Notes under the pieces: generated by a model
The model's input: only the letters and a program-made list of their open reading frames with translations
Told to the model about the DNA's origin: nothing
The model's database searches: none
In this document: piece after piece, positions 14,219-25,431 of the stretch
Numbering within the stretch: the stretch's first letter is position 1
How the letters are laid out: each line of letters starts with the position of its first letter
Made by a program: the position numbers and the translations under genes
Source: Buchnera aphidicola (Chaetosiphella stipae setosa)
GTDB taxonomy: Bacteria; Pseudomonadota; Gammaproteobacteria; Enterobacterales; Enterobacteriaceae
NCBI RefSeq assembly: GCF_964059095.1
Contig: NZ_OZ060394.1
Coordinates: 2,706 to 66,705, forward strand
DNA: 64,000 nt
Direction of reading: 5' to 3'

Positions 14219-14291
14219 TGCCCGAAGGCGGAATTGAACCACCGACACGGGGATTTTCAGTCCCCTGCTCTACCAACTGAGCTATTCGGGC
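14219..14291 (-). tRNA. pheT: tRNA-Phe (GAA)
   Basis: A 73-nt cloverleaf on the minus strand: acceptor GCCCGAA/TTCGGGC, D arm GCTC/GAGC, anticodon stem GGGGA/TCCCC with loop CTGAAAA (anticodon GAA), and T loop TTCAATT. Nearly identical to E. coli tRNA-Phe. CCA is not encoded; the 3' bases after the discriminator A are TAT. Confidence 0.97.
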
Positions 14292-14383
14292 TTTTATGTA
14301 TAGTAAAGCATTAATTATTATAACTTGTCAATATTTTTTTATTTGAACAATTTTCAAAATTTTTCTTATTTTTATTTTAAAAC

Positions 14384-14412
14384 CTTGAAAGTGAGATTAA
14401 TAGTCCATATAT
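14384..14412 (+). promoter_or_regulatory. Sigma-32 (heat-shock) promoter of groESL
   Basis: CTTGAAA (14384-14390) matches the RpoH -35 consensus exactly. After a 14-nt spacer comes CCATATAT (14405-14412), close to the -10 consensus CCCCATnT. It lies about 90 nt upstream of groES. Because rpoH is itself intact in this window (19950-20822), this is a plausible working regulon member. Confidence 0.75.
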
Positions 14413-14500
14413 CTATTTATAGAATAGATGATTTTATTTAAAATGATTGTATTCAAATATTTAAAAAAATTTCAAAATATTTTCAAGGAGATCTCAGGTA

Positions 14501-14794
14501 ATGAAAATACGCCCTTTACATGATCGTGTTCTTATTAAACGCGAAGAGGTTGAATCAAAATCTGCGGGGGGAATTGTTTTAACAGGTTCAGCAGCTAATA
14601 AATCTAATAGAGGTAAAGTTGTAGCAGTGGGAAATGGAAGAGTTTTAGATAACGGAAAAATAAAAAAATTAGATGTTAAAGTCAATGATCTTGTAATTTT
14701 TAATGAAGGTTATGGAGCAAAAACAGAAAAAATTGATGATGAAGAAGTATTAATTTTAACAGAAAGTGATATTTTAGCAGTTATTGAAAAATAA
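14501..14794 (+). CDS. groES: Co-chaperonin GroES
   Basis: Heptameric lid of the GroEL folding chamber. The 97-residue product opens [20 protein letters not shown], keeps the mobile loop that docks on GroEL ([11 protein letters not shown]) and ends SDILAVIEK as in the family. A strong ribosome site AAGGAG lies at 14485-14490. First gene of the groES-groEL operon behind the sigma-32-type promoter. Codon use and conservation are clearly higher than in neighbours, as expected for a highly expressed protein in insect symbionts. Confidence 0.98.
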   Translation: MKIRPLHDRVLIKREEVESKSAGGIVLTGSAANKSNRGKVVAVGNGRVLDNGKIKKLDVKVNDLVIFNEGYGAKTEKIDDEEVLILTESDILAVIEK

Positions 14795-16480
<1,686 letters not shown>

Positions 16481-16532
16481 TTAATTTTTTAAAATATATA
16501 AATTAAACACATTTAAAATATTTTAATTTATT

Positions 16533-16564
16533 TTTTCCCTTAATTTTTTTATATTAAGGGAAAA
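16533..16564 (+). terminator. Rho-independent terminator of groESL
   Basis: A perfect 12-bp stem, TTTTCCCTTAAT (16533-16544) with ATTAAGGGAAAA (16553-16564), an 8-nt loop, then a T-rich tract. It sits about 50 nt after the groEL stop and before efp, separating the two units. Confidence 0.85.
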
Positions 16565-16611
16565 TATTTTTTTAGATAAAACTTTTACATTAATTAATTT
16601 ATTACAAAAAT

Positions 16612-17181
16612 ATGGCAAATGATTATTCGATACATTCATTAAAACCTGGATTGAAAGTTATTATTTTAAAAGAACCATGTATTATTAAAAGTAGTTTTTT
16701 TGTAAAACCTGGGAAAGGTCAAGCTTTTACTCGTGTGAAATTTAAAAGTTTTTTATCTGGGAAAACGGTAGAATTAACATTTAAATCTACTGAACGTTTA
16801 AAAAAAGCAAATATTACAGAAATTAATGCATTATATTTGTATAATGATAATTTTTTTTGGTATTTTTTAGATCAAAAAACTTTTGAAGAGATTGCTGTAT
16901 TAAAAAAAATTATTAATACAAAACGTTTTTGGTTAGTTCCGCAATGTAAATGTCGTTTAACAATTTGGAATAAGAAGGTTATTTCAGTAATTGTGAGTAA
17001 TTTTATTAGTTTAAAAGTTGTTCAAACTACACCTGTACTTAAAAAGAATTCTATTAATAATAGTTTAAAAACAGCTATTTTAAAAACTGGTGTTTCAATT
17101 AAAGTTCCTTATTTTATTAAAGTCAATGATTATATAAAAGTGGATACAAGAACATGTAAGTATATTTCTCGAATAAAATAA
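16612..17181 (+). CDS. efp: Translation elongation factor P
   Basis: Relieves ribosome stalling on consecutive prolines. The 189-residue product has the three beta-barrel layout: an N-terminal KOW-like domain with the modification loop VKPGKGQAF, whose lysine at about residue 35 is the beta-lysylated one in E. coli, then the OB domains ending YIKVDTRTCKYISRIK. Whether the modifying enzymes EpmA and EpmB remain cannot be seen here. It directly follows groEL, as in other Buchnera, and converges on dnaC with only a 16-nt spacer. Confidence 0.95.
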   Translation: MANDYSIHSLKPGLKVIILKEPCIIKSSFFVKPGKGQAFTRVKFKSFLSGKTVELTFKSTERLKKANITEINALYLYNDNFFWYFLDQKTFEEIAVLKKIINTKRFWLVPQCKCRLTIWNKKVISVIVSNFISLKVVQTTPVLKKNSINNSLKTAILKTGVSIKVPYFIKVNDYIKVDTRTCKYISRIK

Positions 17182-17197
17182 TTTTTTTAAAAAAAAA

Positions 17198-17944
17198 TTA
17201 TACTTGTAATTTTTTAGCAGACACATTTGCTCGATAACTATTCCAATTAAAATTTAACCATAAGCTTTTTCCTAATTTCATGCGATCTAAAATTCTTTCT
17301 CCTAATAATTTATATAAACTGTTATAATTTAAATTTGATAAAATTCCAGTTGATTTTTTAGAAGCTGAACGTCTATCTATAATTTGATGAATGATAATTT
17401 TTTCATAATTAGATTCTTTTTGAATTCCAATTTCATCAATAATTAATAGATCTACTTTACTTGTTTTATTAATAAAATGTTCTTCAGTAAAATTGTTATT
17501 TTTCTGGAATGTTTTTTTTATTTTTGACATAAGATCTGCAATTGTAATGATTAATATTTTTTTCCCGTGTAAAATTAAATAATTTCCTATTGCTGCAGCT
17601 AAGTGGTTTTTTCCTGTTCCTGGTTTTCCTGAAAAAATAAAATTTGATAATTCATTATTAAAATTTTTTACATATTTTTTAGCAGAACTTAATACTTTCT
17701 CTTGTCCAGAATGAAAAACTTTATAATTTTCAAAAGAACAATTTAGATATAATTCTTTAATTCCAGATTTTTCTAAAGTTTTTTGTATTTTAATCGCTTT
17801 ATTTCTTATTAAAATAGATCTTGAAGATAGAAAACCTTTTTTTTGATTCCATGTTAATAAATCTTTTTCGTTTGTGAATTTAGGTTTAATATGAGAGGGT
17901 ATAATAGATTGTATACGTTTAATTAATTTAATGTTATTTTTCAT
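17198..17944 (-). CDS. dnaC: DNA replication protein DnaC (helicase loader)
   Basis: AAA+ protein that loads the DnaB helicase at the origin. The 248-residue product (E. coli 245) aligns over its full length. It has the N-terminal DnaB-binding region (SIIPSHIKPKF, NCSFENYKV), Walker A FSGKPGTGKNH, Walker B LLIIDEIG, the arginine-containing LLGERILDRMKLG and a C-terminal NWNSYRANV. The unusual GKN instead of GKT/S in the P-loop is also normal for E. coli DnaC. With dnaA, dnaN, dnaG and gyrB it shows that autonomous replication initiation is kept. Confidence 0.95.
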   Translation of the reverse strand: MKNNIKLIKRIQSIIPSHIKPKFTNEKDLLTWNQKKGFLSSRSILIRNKAIKIQKTLEKSGIKELYLNCSFENYKVFHSGQEKVLSSAKKYVKNFNNELSNFIFSGKPGTGKNHLAAAIGNYLILHGKKILIITIADLMSKIKKTFQKNNNFTEEHFINKTSKVDLLIIDEIGIQKESNYEKIIIHQIIDRRSASKKSTGILSNLNYNSLYKLLGERILDRMKLGKSLWLNFNWNSYRANVSAKKLQV

Positions 17945-18037
17945 AAGTAAAATCCGAATTTTTAATTTAATTTTTTATGATTAAATTTTAATGTCATAAA
18001 GATTAAATTTTTTTATATTTTGATTGTTAAAGATTAA

Positions 18038-18628
18038 TTATTTTTTTAAATAGATTTTATATTCTATTTTTTTTTGTTTTTTACTTTTTTTTAAAATCCA
18101 AGTTTTAGGAATTTCAATTTTTTGTTTAGAAATTTTTTTTTCAATGTAAATAATTGTATTTTTTTTAGTATATTTATTTTTTTCTAATAAAAATATAGTT
18201 TTTTGTAATAATTGAAGACAATTATAAGGAGGATCTAGAAAAATTATATCATAAGTGTTTTCTTTTTTTTTTAACCATTGTAAAGCATTTATATTAATTA
18301 TGTTGATTTCATGGATATTTAATTTTTTTAAATTCTTATACATTTTAAAAAAAATTTTTTTATTAATTTCAAGTGATGTTACTAATTTTGCATATCTTGA
18401 TATAGATTCTATTCCTAATATTCCGCTTCCTGCGAAACAATCTAAACATATTGAATTTTGAATATATTTGTTTAACCAATTAAATAAAGTTTCTCGAATA
18501 AAATTTTTTGTAGGTCTAAGATTTTTAGAATGAATAATATTTATTTTCTGTCTTTTAAGTTTTCCACCAATAATTTTTAAAGTATTTTTTTTAAATTTTT
18601 TTTTTTTATTCATTTTTTTATAATTCAT
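18038..18628 (-). CDS. rsmD: 16S rRNA (guanine(966)-N2)-methyltransferase RsmD
   Basis: SAM-dependent methyltransferase acting on 16S rRNA G966. The 196-residue product shows the family N-terminus KIIGGKLKRQKI followed by LRPTKNFIRETLFNWL, the SAM-binding motif LDCFAGSGILGIE, and the catalytic DPPY (IIFLDPPYNCL). It lies divergent to ftsY with a 66-nt spacer, the same arrangement as in E. coli. The first five codons before the second ATG are unconserved, so the start could be 18613. Confidence 0.92.
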   Translation of the reverse strand: MNYKKMNKKKKFKKNTLKIIGGKLKRQKINIIHSKNLRPTKNFIRETLFNWLNKYIQNSICLDCFAGSGILGIESISRYAKLVTSLEINKKIFFKMYKNLKKLNIHEINIININALQWLKKKENTYDIIFLDPPYNCLQLLQKTIFLLEKNKYTKKNTIIYIEKKISKQKIEIPKTWILKKSKKQKKIEYKIYLKK

Positions 18629-18694
18629 GTTTTATGGAAAGATTTTATTACTTATAATAATATTATATAAAAATTTTTAAAAGGTTATTTCTTT

Positions 18695-19759
18695 ATGTCT
18701 AAAGATAATAAAAATTCTTTTTTTTCATTTATAAATAAAATAAATTTTTTTAAAAAAAAAAAACCTCCTTCTGAAGAAAAAAATTCTGTCAATAATCATT
18801 GTCTTAAATATTTAAAAAAAAAAGAAGAAAGTTCTCTTTCAGGTAATCGATTTATAAATTTTTTACAAAAAAAATTTCTAAAGACAAAAGAAAGTTTACA
18901 TTCTGTTTTTAAAAATATTTTTTTTTCTAAAAAAATTGATTCATCTTTTTTTAAAAAATTAGAAGAAAAATTAATTTCTGTAGATGTTAATATAGAAACT
19001 ATACAAAAAATTTTTAATAATATAAAAAATAATTTAAGTGCAGAAGAATTAAAGAATACAAAATTAGTGTTTAAATTTATAAAAAAAGAGATTATAAATA
19101 TTCTGCAAAAAAATCCTAAATTACTTTTTTTAGATTCTAAAATTAAACCTACGATTATTATCTTAGTGGGAGTAAATGGATCAGGAAAAACAACAACTGC
19201 TGTTAAGCTATCCAAATTATATAAAAATTTAAATAAAAAAGTTCTTGTTGCAGCAGCAGATACTTTTAGAGTAGCTGCAATTGAGCAAGTAAAAAATTTA
19301 TGTGAAAATAATAATATACCTGTTATTTTTAAAAAAATTGGATCTGATCCAGCTTCTGTTGTATATGATGCTGTTCAAAAATCTATTTCTAAAAAATTTG
19401 ATGTATTAATTATTGATACAGCAGGTAGATTACAAACAAAAGTTAATTTAATGAATGAAATAAAAAAAATTATACAAGTTATCAAAAAAATTAATGGAGT
19501 TGGTCCTACAGAAATTCTTTTAACTATTGATTCTTGTACTGGACAAAATGCTTTAATTCAAGTAAAAGAATTTAATAAATTTTTAGGAATTACTGGATTA
19601 GTTTTAACAAAACTTGATGGAACAGCAAGAGGAGGAATTGTTTTATCTATATCTGATAAATTTTCTATTCCTATTAGATATGTTACTTCAGGAGAATATA
19701 TTCATGATATTCATTTTTTTGATAGTAAGGATTTTGTTCATTCAATATTCAAATTTTAA
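18695..19759 (+). CDS. ftsY: Signal recognition particle receptor FtsY
   Basis: Membrane-associated GTPase that docks SRP-ribosome complexes at the Sec translocon. The 354-residue product has a short, lysine-rich A region (about residues 1-60), the N domain, and the G domain with GVNGSGKTTT, DTFRVAAIEQ, DTAGRL and TKLDGTARGG. The acidic A domain of E. coli FtsY (497 aa) is reduced to a basic remnant. ftsE and ftsX, which follow in E. coli, are absent, and rpoH comes next. Confidence 0.95.
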   Translation: MSKDNKNSFFSFINKINFFKKKKPPSEEKNSVNNHCLKYLKKKEESSLSGNRFINFLQKKFLKTKESLHSVFKNIFFSKKIDSSFFKKLEEKLISVDVNIETIQKIFNNIKNNLSAEELKNTKLVFKFIKKEIINILQKNPKLLFLDSKIKPTIIILVGVNGSGKTTTAVKLSKLYKNLNKKVLVAAADTFRVAAIEQVKNLCENNNIPVIFKKIGSDPASVVYDAVQKSISKKFDVLIIDTAGRLQTKVNLMNEIKKIIQVIKKINGVGPTEILLTIDSCTGQNALIQVKEFNKFLGITGLVLTKLDGTARGGIVLSISDKFSIPIRYVTSGEYIHDIHFFDSKDFVHSIFKF

Positions 19760-19949
19760 CTATGATAAATTATGCTATATTAATAAATAATTATAAATAT
19801 ATAAATAATTTTTTTTTTATAAAATTATTTATGTAATTATCTATAATTAAATTTTTTTATATATTTTACTATCATTATTTTATAAAATTTTTTAACTGAT
19901 TTTTTATATAAAAATTTTTTAAAATTCATGGGTTAATGTAGGAATAACA

Positions 19950-20822
19950 ATGATTGATAAAATGAAATTTTCATCAATAAAATTTTTAAATGTTTTAAAC
20001 ACTTGTATGAGGACTTCCAATAGTTTTCCTATTTTATCTGCTCGTGATGAAAAAAAACTAGCTAAAAAATTATTTAAAAATGGTGATCTTGAATCTGCTA
20101 AGATTTTGATCTTATCACATTTGCGTTTTGTAATACATATTGCTAAAAATTATTCTGGATATGGGTTACCTCAAGCTGATCTAATCCAGGAAGGAAATAT
20201 TGGCTTAATGAAATCTGTAAAAAAATTTAATCCTTATTTAGGAGTACGGTTAATTTCTTTTGCCATTCATTGGATTAAATCTGAAATTCATGAATATGTT
20301 CTGAGAAATTGGAGAATTGTCAAAGTAGCTACAACTAAATCTCAAAGAAAACTTTTTTTTAATTTACGAAAAACAAAAAAAAAAATGGGATGGTTTAACA
20401 AAAGAGAAATCACTTATGTAGCTCAAAAATTAGGAGTTAAAAATAAAGATGTTATTGAAATGGAATCACGTATGTCTGCTAAAGATGTTTTCTTTCATAA
20501 CTACTCTGAGGATGATGATACTAAAGAGTATCCAAAAAATATATCTTCAATTCCTTTTTTAAAAGATAAATTATCTGATTTTACTTATGGAATAGAAAAA
20601 GATAATTGGAAGAAGCATGCTAAAAATAAGTTAAATTTAGCACTTTCATGTTTGGATAAGCGTAGTAGAGATATTATTTATTCACGTTGGTTAGATAAAA
20701 GTAAAAAAAAAAATACTTTACAAAATATAGCAAAGATTTATGGAATTTCTGCTGAAAGAGTGCGTCAATTAGAGAAGAATGCGATGAAAAAATTGCGTTT
20801 AACAATAGAAAATAATAAATAA
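19950..20822 (+). CDS. rpoH: RNA polymerase sigma-32 (heat-shock) factor
   Basis: Directs RNA polymerase to heat-shock promoters. The 290-residue product (E. coli 284) aligns end to end: region 2 with [20 protein letters not shown] and [20 protein letters not shown], the RpoH box QRKLFFNLR, and region 4.2 [19 protein letters not shown]. The family-specific regulatory box and both DNA-binding regions are intact, so this sigma factor should work. Together with the conserved CTTGAAA promoter upstream of groES it suggests a surviving, small heat-shock regulon. Confidence 0.96.
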   Translation: MIDKMKFSSIKFLNVLNTCMRTSNSFPILSARDEKKLAKKLFKNGDLESAKILILSHLRFVIHIAKNYSGYGLPQADLIQEGNIGLMKSVKKFNPYLGVRLISFAIHWIKSEIHEYVLRNWRIVKVATTKSQRKLFFNLRKTKKKMGWFNKREITYVAQKLGVKNKDVIEMESRMSAKDVFFHNYSEDDDTKEYPKNISSIPFLKDKLSDFTYGIEKDNWKKHAKNKLNLALSCLDKRSRDIIYSRWLDKSKKKNTLQNIAKIYGISAERVRQLEKNAMKKLRLTIENNK

Positions 20823-20922
20823 CTTAAAAAAAATTCTATTTTTTATATAAAATATTTATTTTTTATTTGTAATAAATTTTTTATATTAAATATTAAAAAA
20901 ATTTTTAAGAAGAGACAATTTC

Positions 20923-23193
20923 ATGAAAATAGTAAATCATATATTAGGTTTTCCTAGAATAGGTTTTAAAAGAGAGTTAAAATTTGCTCAAGAAGATTAT
21001 TGGAAGAAAAAAATTTCAAAATCTGAATTAAAAAAGATTGGATTCAATATAAGAAAAAAAAATTGGATGATTCAAAAAAAAATGGGTTTACAATTTTTGT
21101 CAGTCGGAGATTTTTCATGGTATGACCATGTATTAACTACAAGTATGATGTTAGGAAATATTCCAGAGAGATTTTTAAATAATAAAAAAATAGATTTAGA
21201 TACATTATTTCATATTGCTAGAGGAGTTTCTGTTGATCGAAAACCTACTTTTCCTTCTGAAATGACAAAATGGTTTAATACAAATTATCATTATATTGTT
21301 CCTGAATTTAGTGAGAATAGTTCATTTCATTTCATATGGAAACAAATATTAGATGAGATAGACGAAGCAAAAATTTATAATCGAGATATTAAACCTATCA
21401 TTTTAGGTCCTATGTCTTATCTTTTTTTAGGAAAATCTAATAACGAAAAATTTGATCGTTTTGATTTACTTCCAAAAATTTTACCTATTTATAAAAAAAT
21501 CTTACAATCTATTTCAAAAAAAAAAATTAGTTGGATACAGATAGATGAACCGATTTTAGCATTAGATTTATCTGATCAATTAAAAAAAAAATTTTTATAT
21601 AGTTATCAATTTTTAAAAAGTAATTTAAAAATATTATTAACTACTTATTTTGGAAGTATTGAGCATAATTTTGATATTATTGATTCGATCCCAATTGATG
21701 GTTTACATATAGATTTAATTTATGGAAATTATAATTTAGAAAAAATTCATCAAAAATTATCTTCAAAAATAGTTTTATCATTGGGAGTTATTAATGGAAG
21801 AAATATTTGGAAAAGTGATCTTGTTAAATATTTTAATTTGATTAATAATTTTAAAAAATATCGTAAGAAAATTTGGATTGGTACATCTTGTTCTTTATTG
21901 CATGTGCCTCTTGATTTAGATCAAGAAGAAAATTTAAATCCTATAGTAAAAAATTACCTTTCTTTTGCTGTGCAAAAATGTTATGAATTATTTTTATTAA
22001 GTGATTCTTTAAATACAAATGATAAGAGTTTATTAGAATCTTGGATTTTACCTTTGCGTTCAAGAATTTATTTCAATAAAATTAAAAATAAAGATATTCG
22101 TAATAAATTATCTAATATTTCAAACAAAGATTATCAAAGAAAAAGTCATTATGATATACGATATGAAAAACAACAAAAGAAATTTCATTTACCAATTTTA
22201 CCGACTACTACTATTGGGTCTTTTCCTCAAACAGAAGAATTGAGATTGTTAAGAGCAAAATTTAAAAAGAAAATTTTGCATAAAAAATTATACGAAGAAA
22301 AAATTTTTAAAATTATTAAAGAAAATATTAAAATTCAAGAGAGTTTAGATCTTGATGTTTTAGTCCATGGTGAACCTGAACGTAATGATATGGTTGAATA
22401 TTTTGCTGAAAATTTAGATGGTTTTGTATTTACAGATTATGGTTGGGTACAGAGTTATGGATCTAGATGTGTGAAGCCTCCAATAATATCGCATGATATT
22501 TCTTATATCAAGTCAATTACTGTGTCTTGGATTAAATATGCACAATCTTTAACTAAAAAACCAGTCAAAGGAATGTTAACTGGACCAGTTACAATATTGT
22601 TATGGTCATTTCCTAGAGAGGATATTTCTCGTAAATTAATAGCTAAACAAATTGCATTAGCATTACGAGAAGAAATATTTGAGTTAGAAAAAAATGATAT
22701 TAACATTATACAAGTAGATGAACCTGCTCTTAGAGAAGGCTTGCCATTAAGAAATTTTGAAAAAGAAAAATATTTAAATTGGGCAGTGAATGCATTTAAA
22801 TTGAGTGTTTCTTCAGTTAAAGATACTACTCAAATACATACTCATATGTGTTATTGTGAATTTAATGATATTATGGATGCAATAGTAAATTTAGATGCAG
22901 ATGTGATCACGATTGAAAATGCAAGATCTAAAATGGAAATACTGAGATTTTTTAAAAATTTTCAATATCCTAATAGTATTGGTCCAGGATTTTATGATAT
23001 TCATTCTCCAAATATACCAACTCAAGAAAATTTTATTCAACTAATTAAAAAATCTATAAAATTAATTTCATCAAAAAGATTATGGATAAATCCAGATTGT
23101 GGATTAAAAACTCGATCTTGGAAAGAAGTAAAAGAATCTTTAAAAAATTTAGTTAATGCAACAAAAAAAGTTCGTTTGTTACAAAAATATTAA
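20923..23193 (+). CDS. metE: Cobalamin-independent methionine synthase
   Basis: Transfers the methyl group of 5-methyltetrahydrofolate (triglutamate form) to homocysteine, giving methionine. The 756-residue product (E. coli 753) has both barrels; the C-terminal barrel keeps the zinc ligands in IHTHMCYCEF (His and Cys), DVITIENARS (Glu) and NPDCGLKTRSW (Cys). Its partner MetF, which makes the methyl donor, is intact at 38058-38912. It starts MKIVNHILGFPRIGFKREL like the family. Supplies an essential amino acid to the host. Confidence 0.97.
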   Translation: MKIVNHILGFPRIGFKRELKFAQEDYWKKKISKSELKKIGFNIRKKNWMIQKKMGLQFLSVGDFSWYDHVLTTSMMLGNIPERFLNNKKIDLDTLFHIARGVSVDRKPTFPSEMTKWFNTNYHYIVPEFSENSSFHFIWKQILDEIDEAKIYNRDIKPIILGPMSYLFLGKSNNEKFDRFDLLPKILPIYKKILQSISKKKISWIQIDEPILALDLSDQLKKKFLYSYQFLKSNLKILLTTYFGSIEHNFDIIDSIPIDGLHIDLIYGNYNLEKIHQKLSSKIVLSLGVINGRNIWKSDLVKYFNLINNFKKYRKKIWIGTSCSLLHVPLDLDQEENLNPIVKNYLSFAVQKCYELFLLSDSLNTNDKSLLESWILPLRSRIYFNKIKNKDIRNKLSNISNKDYQRKSHYDIRYEKQQKKFHLPILPTTTIGSFPQTEELRLLRAKFKKKILHKKLYEEKIFKIIKENIKIQESLDLDVLVHGEPERNDMVEYFAENLDGFVFTDYGWVQSYGSRCVKPPIISHDISYIKSITVSWIKYAQSLTKKPVKGMLTGPVTILLWSFPREDISRKLIAKQIALALREEIFELEKNDINIIQVDEPALREGLPLRNFEKEKYLNWAVNAFKLSVSSVKDTTQIHTHMCYCEFNDIMDAIVNLDADVITIENARSKMEILRFFKNFQYPNSIGPGFYDIHSPNIPTQENFIQLIKKSIKLISSKRLWINPDCGLKTRSWKEVKESLKNLVNATKKVRLLQKY

Positions 23194-23198
23194 TTAAT

Positions 23199-23230
23199 AA
23201 ATTTTAGCAAAGTAATCTTTGCTAAAATTT
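23199..23230. terminator. Bidirectional terminator between metE and purH
   Basis: A perfect 14-bp stem (23199-23212 with 23217-23230) around a TAAT loop, core TTTTAGCAAAG. On the + strand it is followed by a T run. It lies directly after metE in the spacer to the convergent purH. Confidence 0.85.
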
Positions 23231-23344
23231 TTATAATATATATTTTTGATATCAATATATTTTTTTAAATATGACATATTTATCAAGAATAATTTTTTCG
23301 TTAAATTTTTTTGAATTTTATTAAATATTTTTATAAAAAAATTT

Positions 23345-24877
23345 TTAATGTTTAAAATGTCGAATATGAGTAAAGATCATGGATATATTTTCATGGTTTA
23401 CTGCATTAATTATTTCTTTATCTTTGATAGATCCTCCTGGTTGAATAATACATGATATGTTGTTTTTTTTTGCTTCTTGAATATTGTCTGTAAATGGAAA
23501 AAATGCGTCTGAAGCCATTGTAATATTTTTTTTATGTATATTATTTTCATGCATTTTTATATTTGCATTTTTTATAGAGAAAATTCTACTAGTTTGTCCT
23601 GTACCAATTGCAATAGTAGATTTTTTATATACATAAACTATACCATTAGATTTTACAAATTTCGCTATTTTCCATCCAAAAATCGCATCTTTAATTTCTA
23701 ATTTAGTTGGTTTTTTTTGACTTACTATATTTTCTTTATTGAATTTAAAATTATCATAGTCTTTTTCTTGTATTAAAAATTGATTATTGATGGTTTTAAT
23801 ATCGAATTGTTTATAGAAATTTATTTTTTTATTATTTGTAATTAATATTTTAATATTTTTTTTTTTTTGTAGAAATTTTTGTGAATTAATAGAAATTTTT
23901 GGTGCAATAATTATTTCTACAAATTGATTTTGTATAATTTTTTGTACTATTTTTGATTTTAATTTTTTATTAAATGCAATTATTCCGCCAAAAGCAGATT
24001 CAGGATCGCATAAATAAGCATGATTATATGCTTGTAAAAGATTTTTTTTTGTGGAAGCACCACATGGAGTACCATGTTTAATTATTACACATGAAGGTTT
24101 ATTAAATTGTGTCACACATTCTAATGCAATATTTGCATCTATAATGTTATTATATGAAAGTTTTTTTCCTTGAATTTTTTTAAATATTTGATCTGTTTTT
24201 TTAAAATTATTGTCTATATATAGCGCTGATTTTTGATGAGGATTTTCTCCGTAAATTAAATTTTTTTTTTTTTTTAAAATAATTTTAATTTTTTTCGGAA
24301 ATATTTTTTTTTTATTTATTAAATCATATTTTTTTTTAAAAGTGTGATATATTTTTTTTTCATATTTTGCAGAATATTTAAATGCTTTCATAGCTAATTT
24401 TAGTTTGGATTTTTTAGAAATTTTTTTTTTCTTTAAAATTTTTTCTATAATATATTTATAGTCTTGAATATCTGTAATAACAATGACATTTTTATAATTT
24501 TTTGCTGCTGCTCTAATTAGAGAGGGTCCTCCTATATCTATATATTTTGTATATTTTTTTTTTTGAAACGGATAAAAATTTACTATTACTAAATTAATAG
24601 AAAGAATTTTTTTTTTTTTTATTATTCGAGAGTCTAATATTGGGTGACTTAGTATTCCTGAATATATTTTTGGATGTAAAGTTTTTATTTTTCCATGAAA
24701 CATTTCTTTACATTTTGTATAATCGGATATTTTTGAACAAGGTATCTTGTTTTTTTTTAAAAGTTTTCTTGTTCCTTTGGTTGATAAAATTTTTATTTTA
24801 TTTTGTGTTAAAATTTTAGCTAATTTCAGTATTTTTGATTTATCAAATACGCTGATTAATGCATTTTTTATTTTCAT
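23345..24877 (-). CDS. purH: Bifunctional AICAR transformylase / IMP cyclohydrolase
   Basis: Catalyses the last two steps of IMP synthesis and also recycles AICAR released by histidine synthesis. The 510-residue product (E. coli 529) has the N-terminal cyclohydrolase domain (ALISVFDKS, KTLHPKIYSGIL, DIGGPSLIRAAAKN) and the C-terminal transformylase domain with the catalytic Lys-His pair (IIKHGTPCG), SAFGGIIAFN and IQPGGSIKD. The active sites look intact despite many lysine replacements. purD, its usual partner, does not follow. The ORF ends 114 nt before the metE terminator. Confidence 0.95.
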   Translation of the reverse strand: MKIKNALISVFDKSKILKLAKILTQNKIKILSTKGTRKLLKKNKIPCSKISDYTKCKEMFHGKIKTLHPKIYSGILSHPILDSRIIKKKKILSINLVIVNFYPFQKKKYTKYIDIGGPSLIRAAAKNYKNVIVITDIQDYKYIIEKILKKKKISKKSKLKLAMKAFKYSAKYEKKIYHTFKKKYDLINKKKIFPKKIKIILKKKKNLIYGENPHQKSALYIDNNFKKTDQIFKKIQGKKLSYNNIIDANIALECVTQFNKPSCVIIKHGTPCGASTKKNLLQAYNHAYLCDPESAFGGIIAFNKKLKSKIVQKIIQNQFVEIIIAPKISINSQKFLQKKKNIKILITNNKKINFYKQFDIKTINNQFLIQEKDYDNFKFNKENIVSQKKPTKLEIKDAIFGWKIAKFVKSNGIVYVYKKSTIAIGTGQTSRIFSIKNANIKMHENNIHKKNITMASDAFFPFTDNIQEAKKNNISCIIQPGGSIKDKEIINAVNHENISMIFTHIRHFKH

Positions 24878-24996
24878 ATTTTTTATTTATTGATAATAAC
24901 TATTTAAAAGATTTTAGATTAATTTATATAAAAATATTTTATATTAAATTATAAGGATTTGGTATATAATAAATTTTGTTCATGATTACTTGAGTC

Positions 24997-25023
24997 AGTA
25001 GGGATTAATGTGTTTTCCCTACT
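24997..25023 (-). terminator. Hairpin between hupA and purH
   Basis: An 8-bp stem, AGTAGGGA (24997-25004) and TCCCTACT (25016-25023), with an 11-nt loop, 14 nt after the hupA stop. The bases that follow on the minus strand are not a T run, so this is a weak terminator or an RNA processing or stability element at the end of the rpoBC-hupA unit. Confidence 0.5.
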
Positions 25024-25036
25024 AGTATAAAAATTT

Positions 25037-25309
25037 TTATTTAACTGCTTCTTTTAGAGTTTTTCCAGAAATAAAAGAAGGAACTTTGGTTGCTAATATT
25101 TGTATTTCTTGTCCTGTTTTTGGATTTCTACCTGTACGTGCTGATCGTTTGTTAATTTTGAATGTTCCAAATCCAACTAATTGTACGTTTTCTTCTTTTT
25201 TTAGAGATTTTGTAATTTCAGATAATATTAAGTCTAATATATCTTTTGCTTTTATTTTAGAAATAAAAGATTTTTTTGAAACAATGTCTATTAATTGTGA
25301 TTTATTCAT
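25037..25309 (-). CDS. hupA: DNA-binding protein HU
   Basis: Small nucleoid protein that bends and compacts DNA. The 90-residue product is a full HU: the N-terminal helices ([14 protein letters not shown]), the [21 protein letters not shown] core including the DNA-intercalating arm with its Asn-Pro, and the end [11 protein letters not shown] start at the ATG at 25309, preceded by AAGGA; the ATG at 25318 overlaps that ribosome site. It is the only histone-like protein gene seen here and lies downstream of rpoC. Confidence 0.96.
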   Translation of the reverse strand: MNKSQLIDIVSKKSFISKIKAKDILDLILSEITKSLKKEENVQLVGFGTFKINKRSARTGRNPKTGQEIQILATKVPSFISGKTLKEAVK

Positions 25310-25431
25310 TATTTTCATCCTTCTTGAATATTATTTTTTTAGAACAATATGATTTTTTTTTAAAATTTTTTTAAATTTTTTATTTAATATTAAATTTTAA
25401 TATTTTTTTAGAATATATTTTTTAAAAATTT

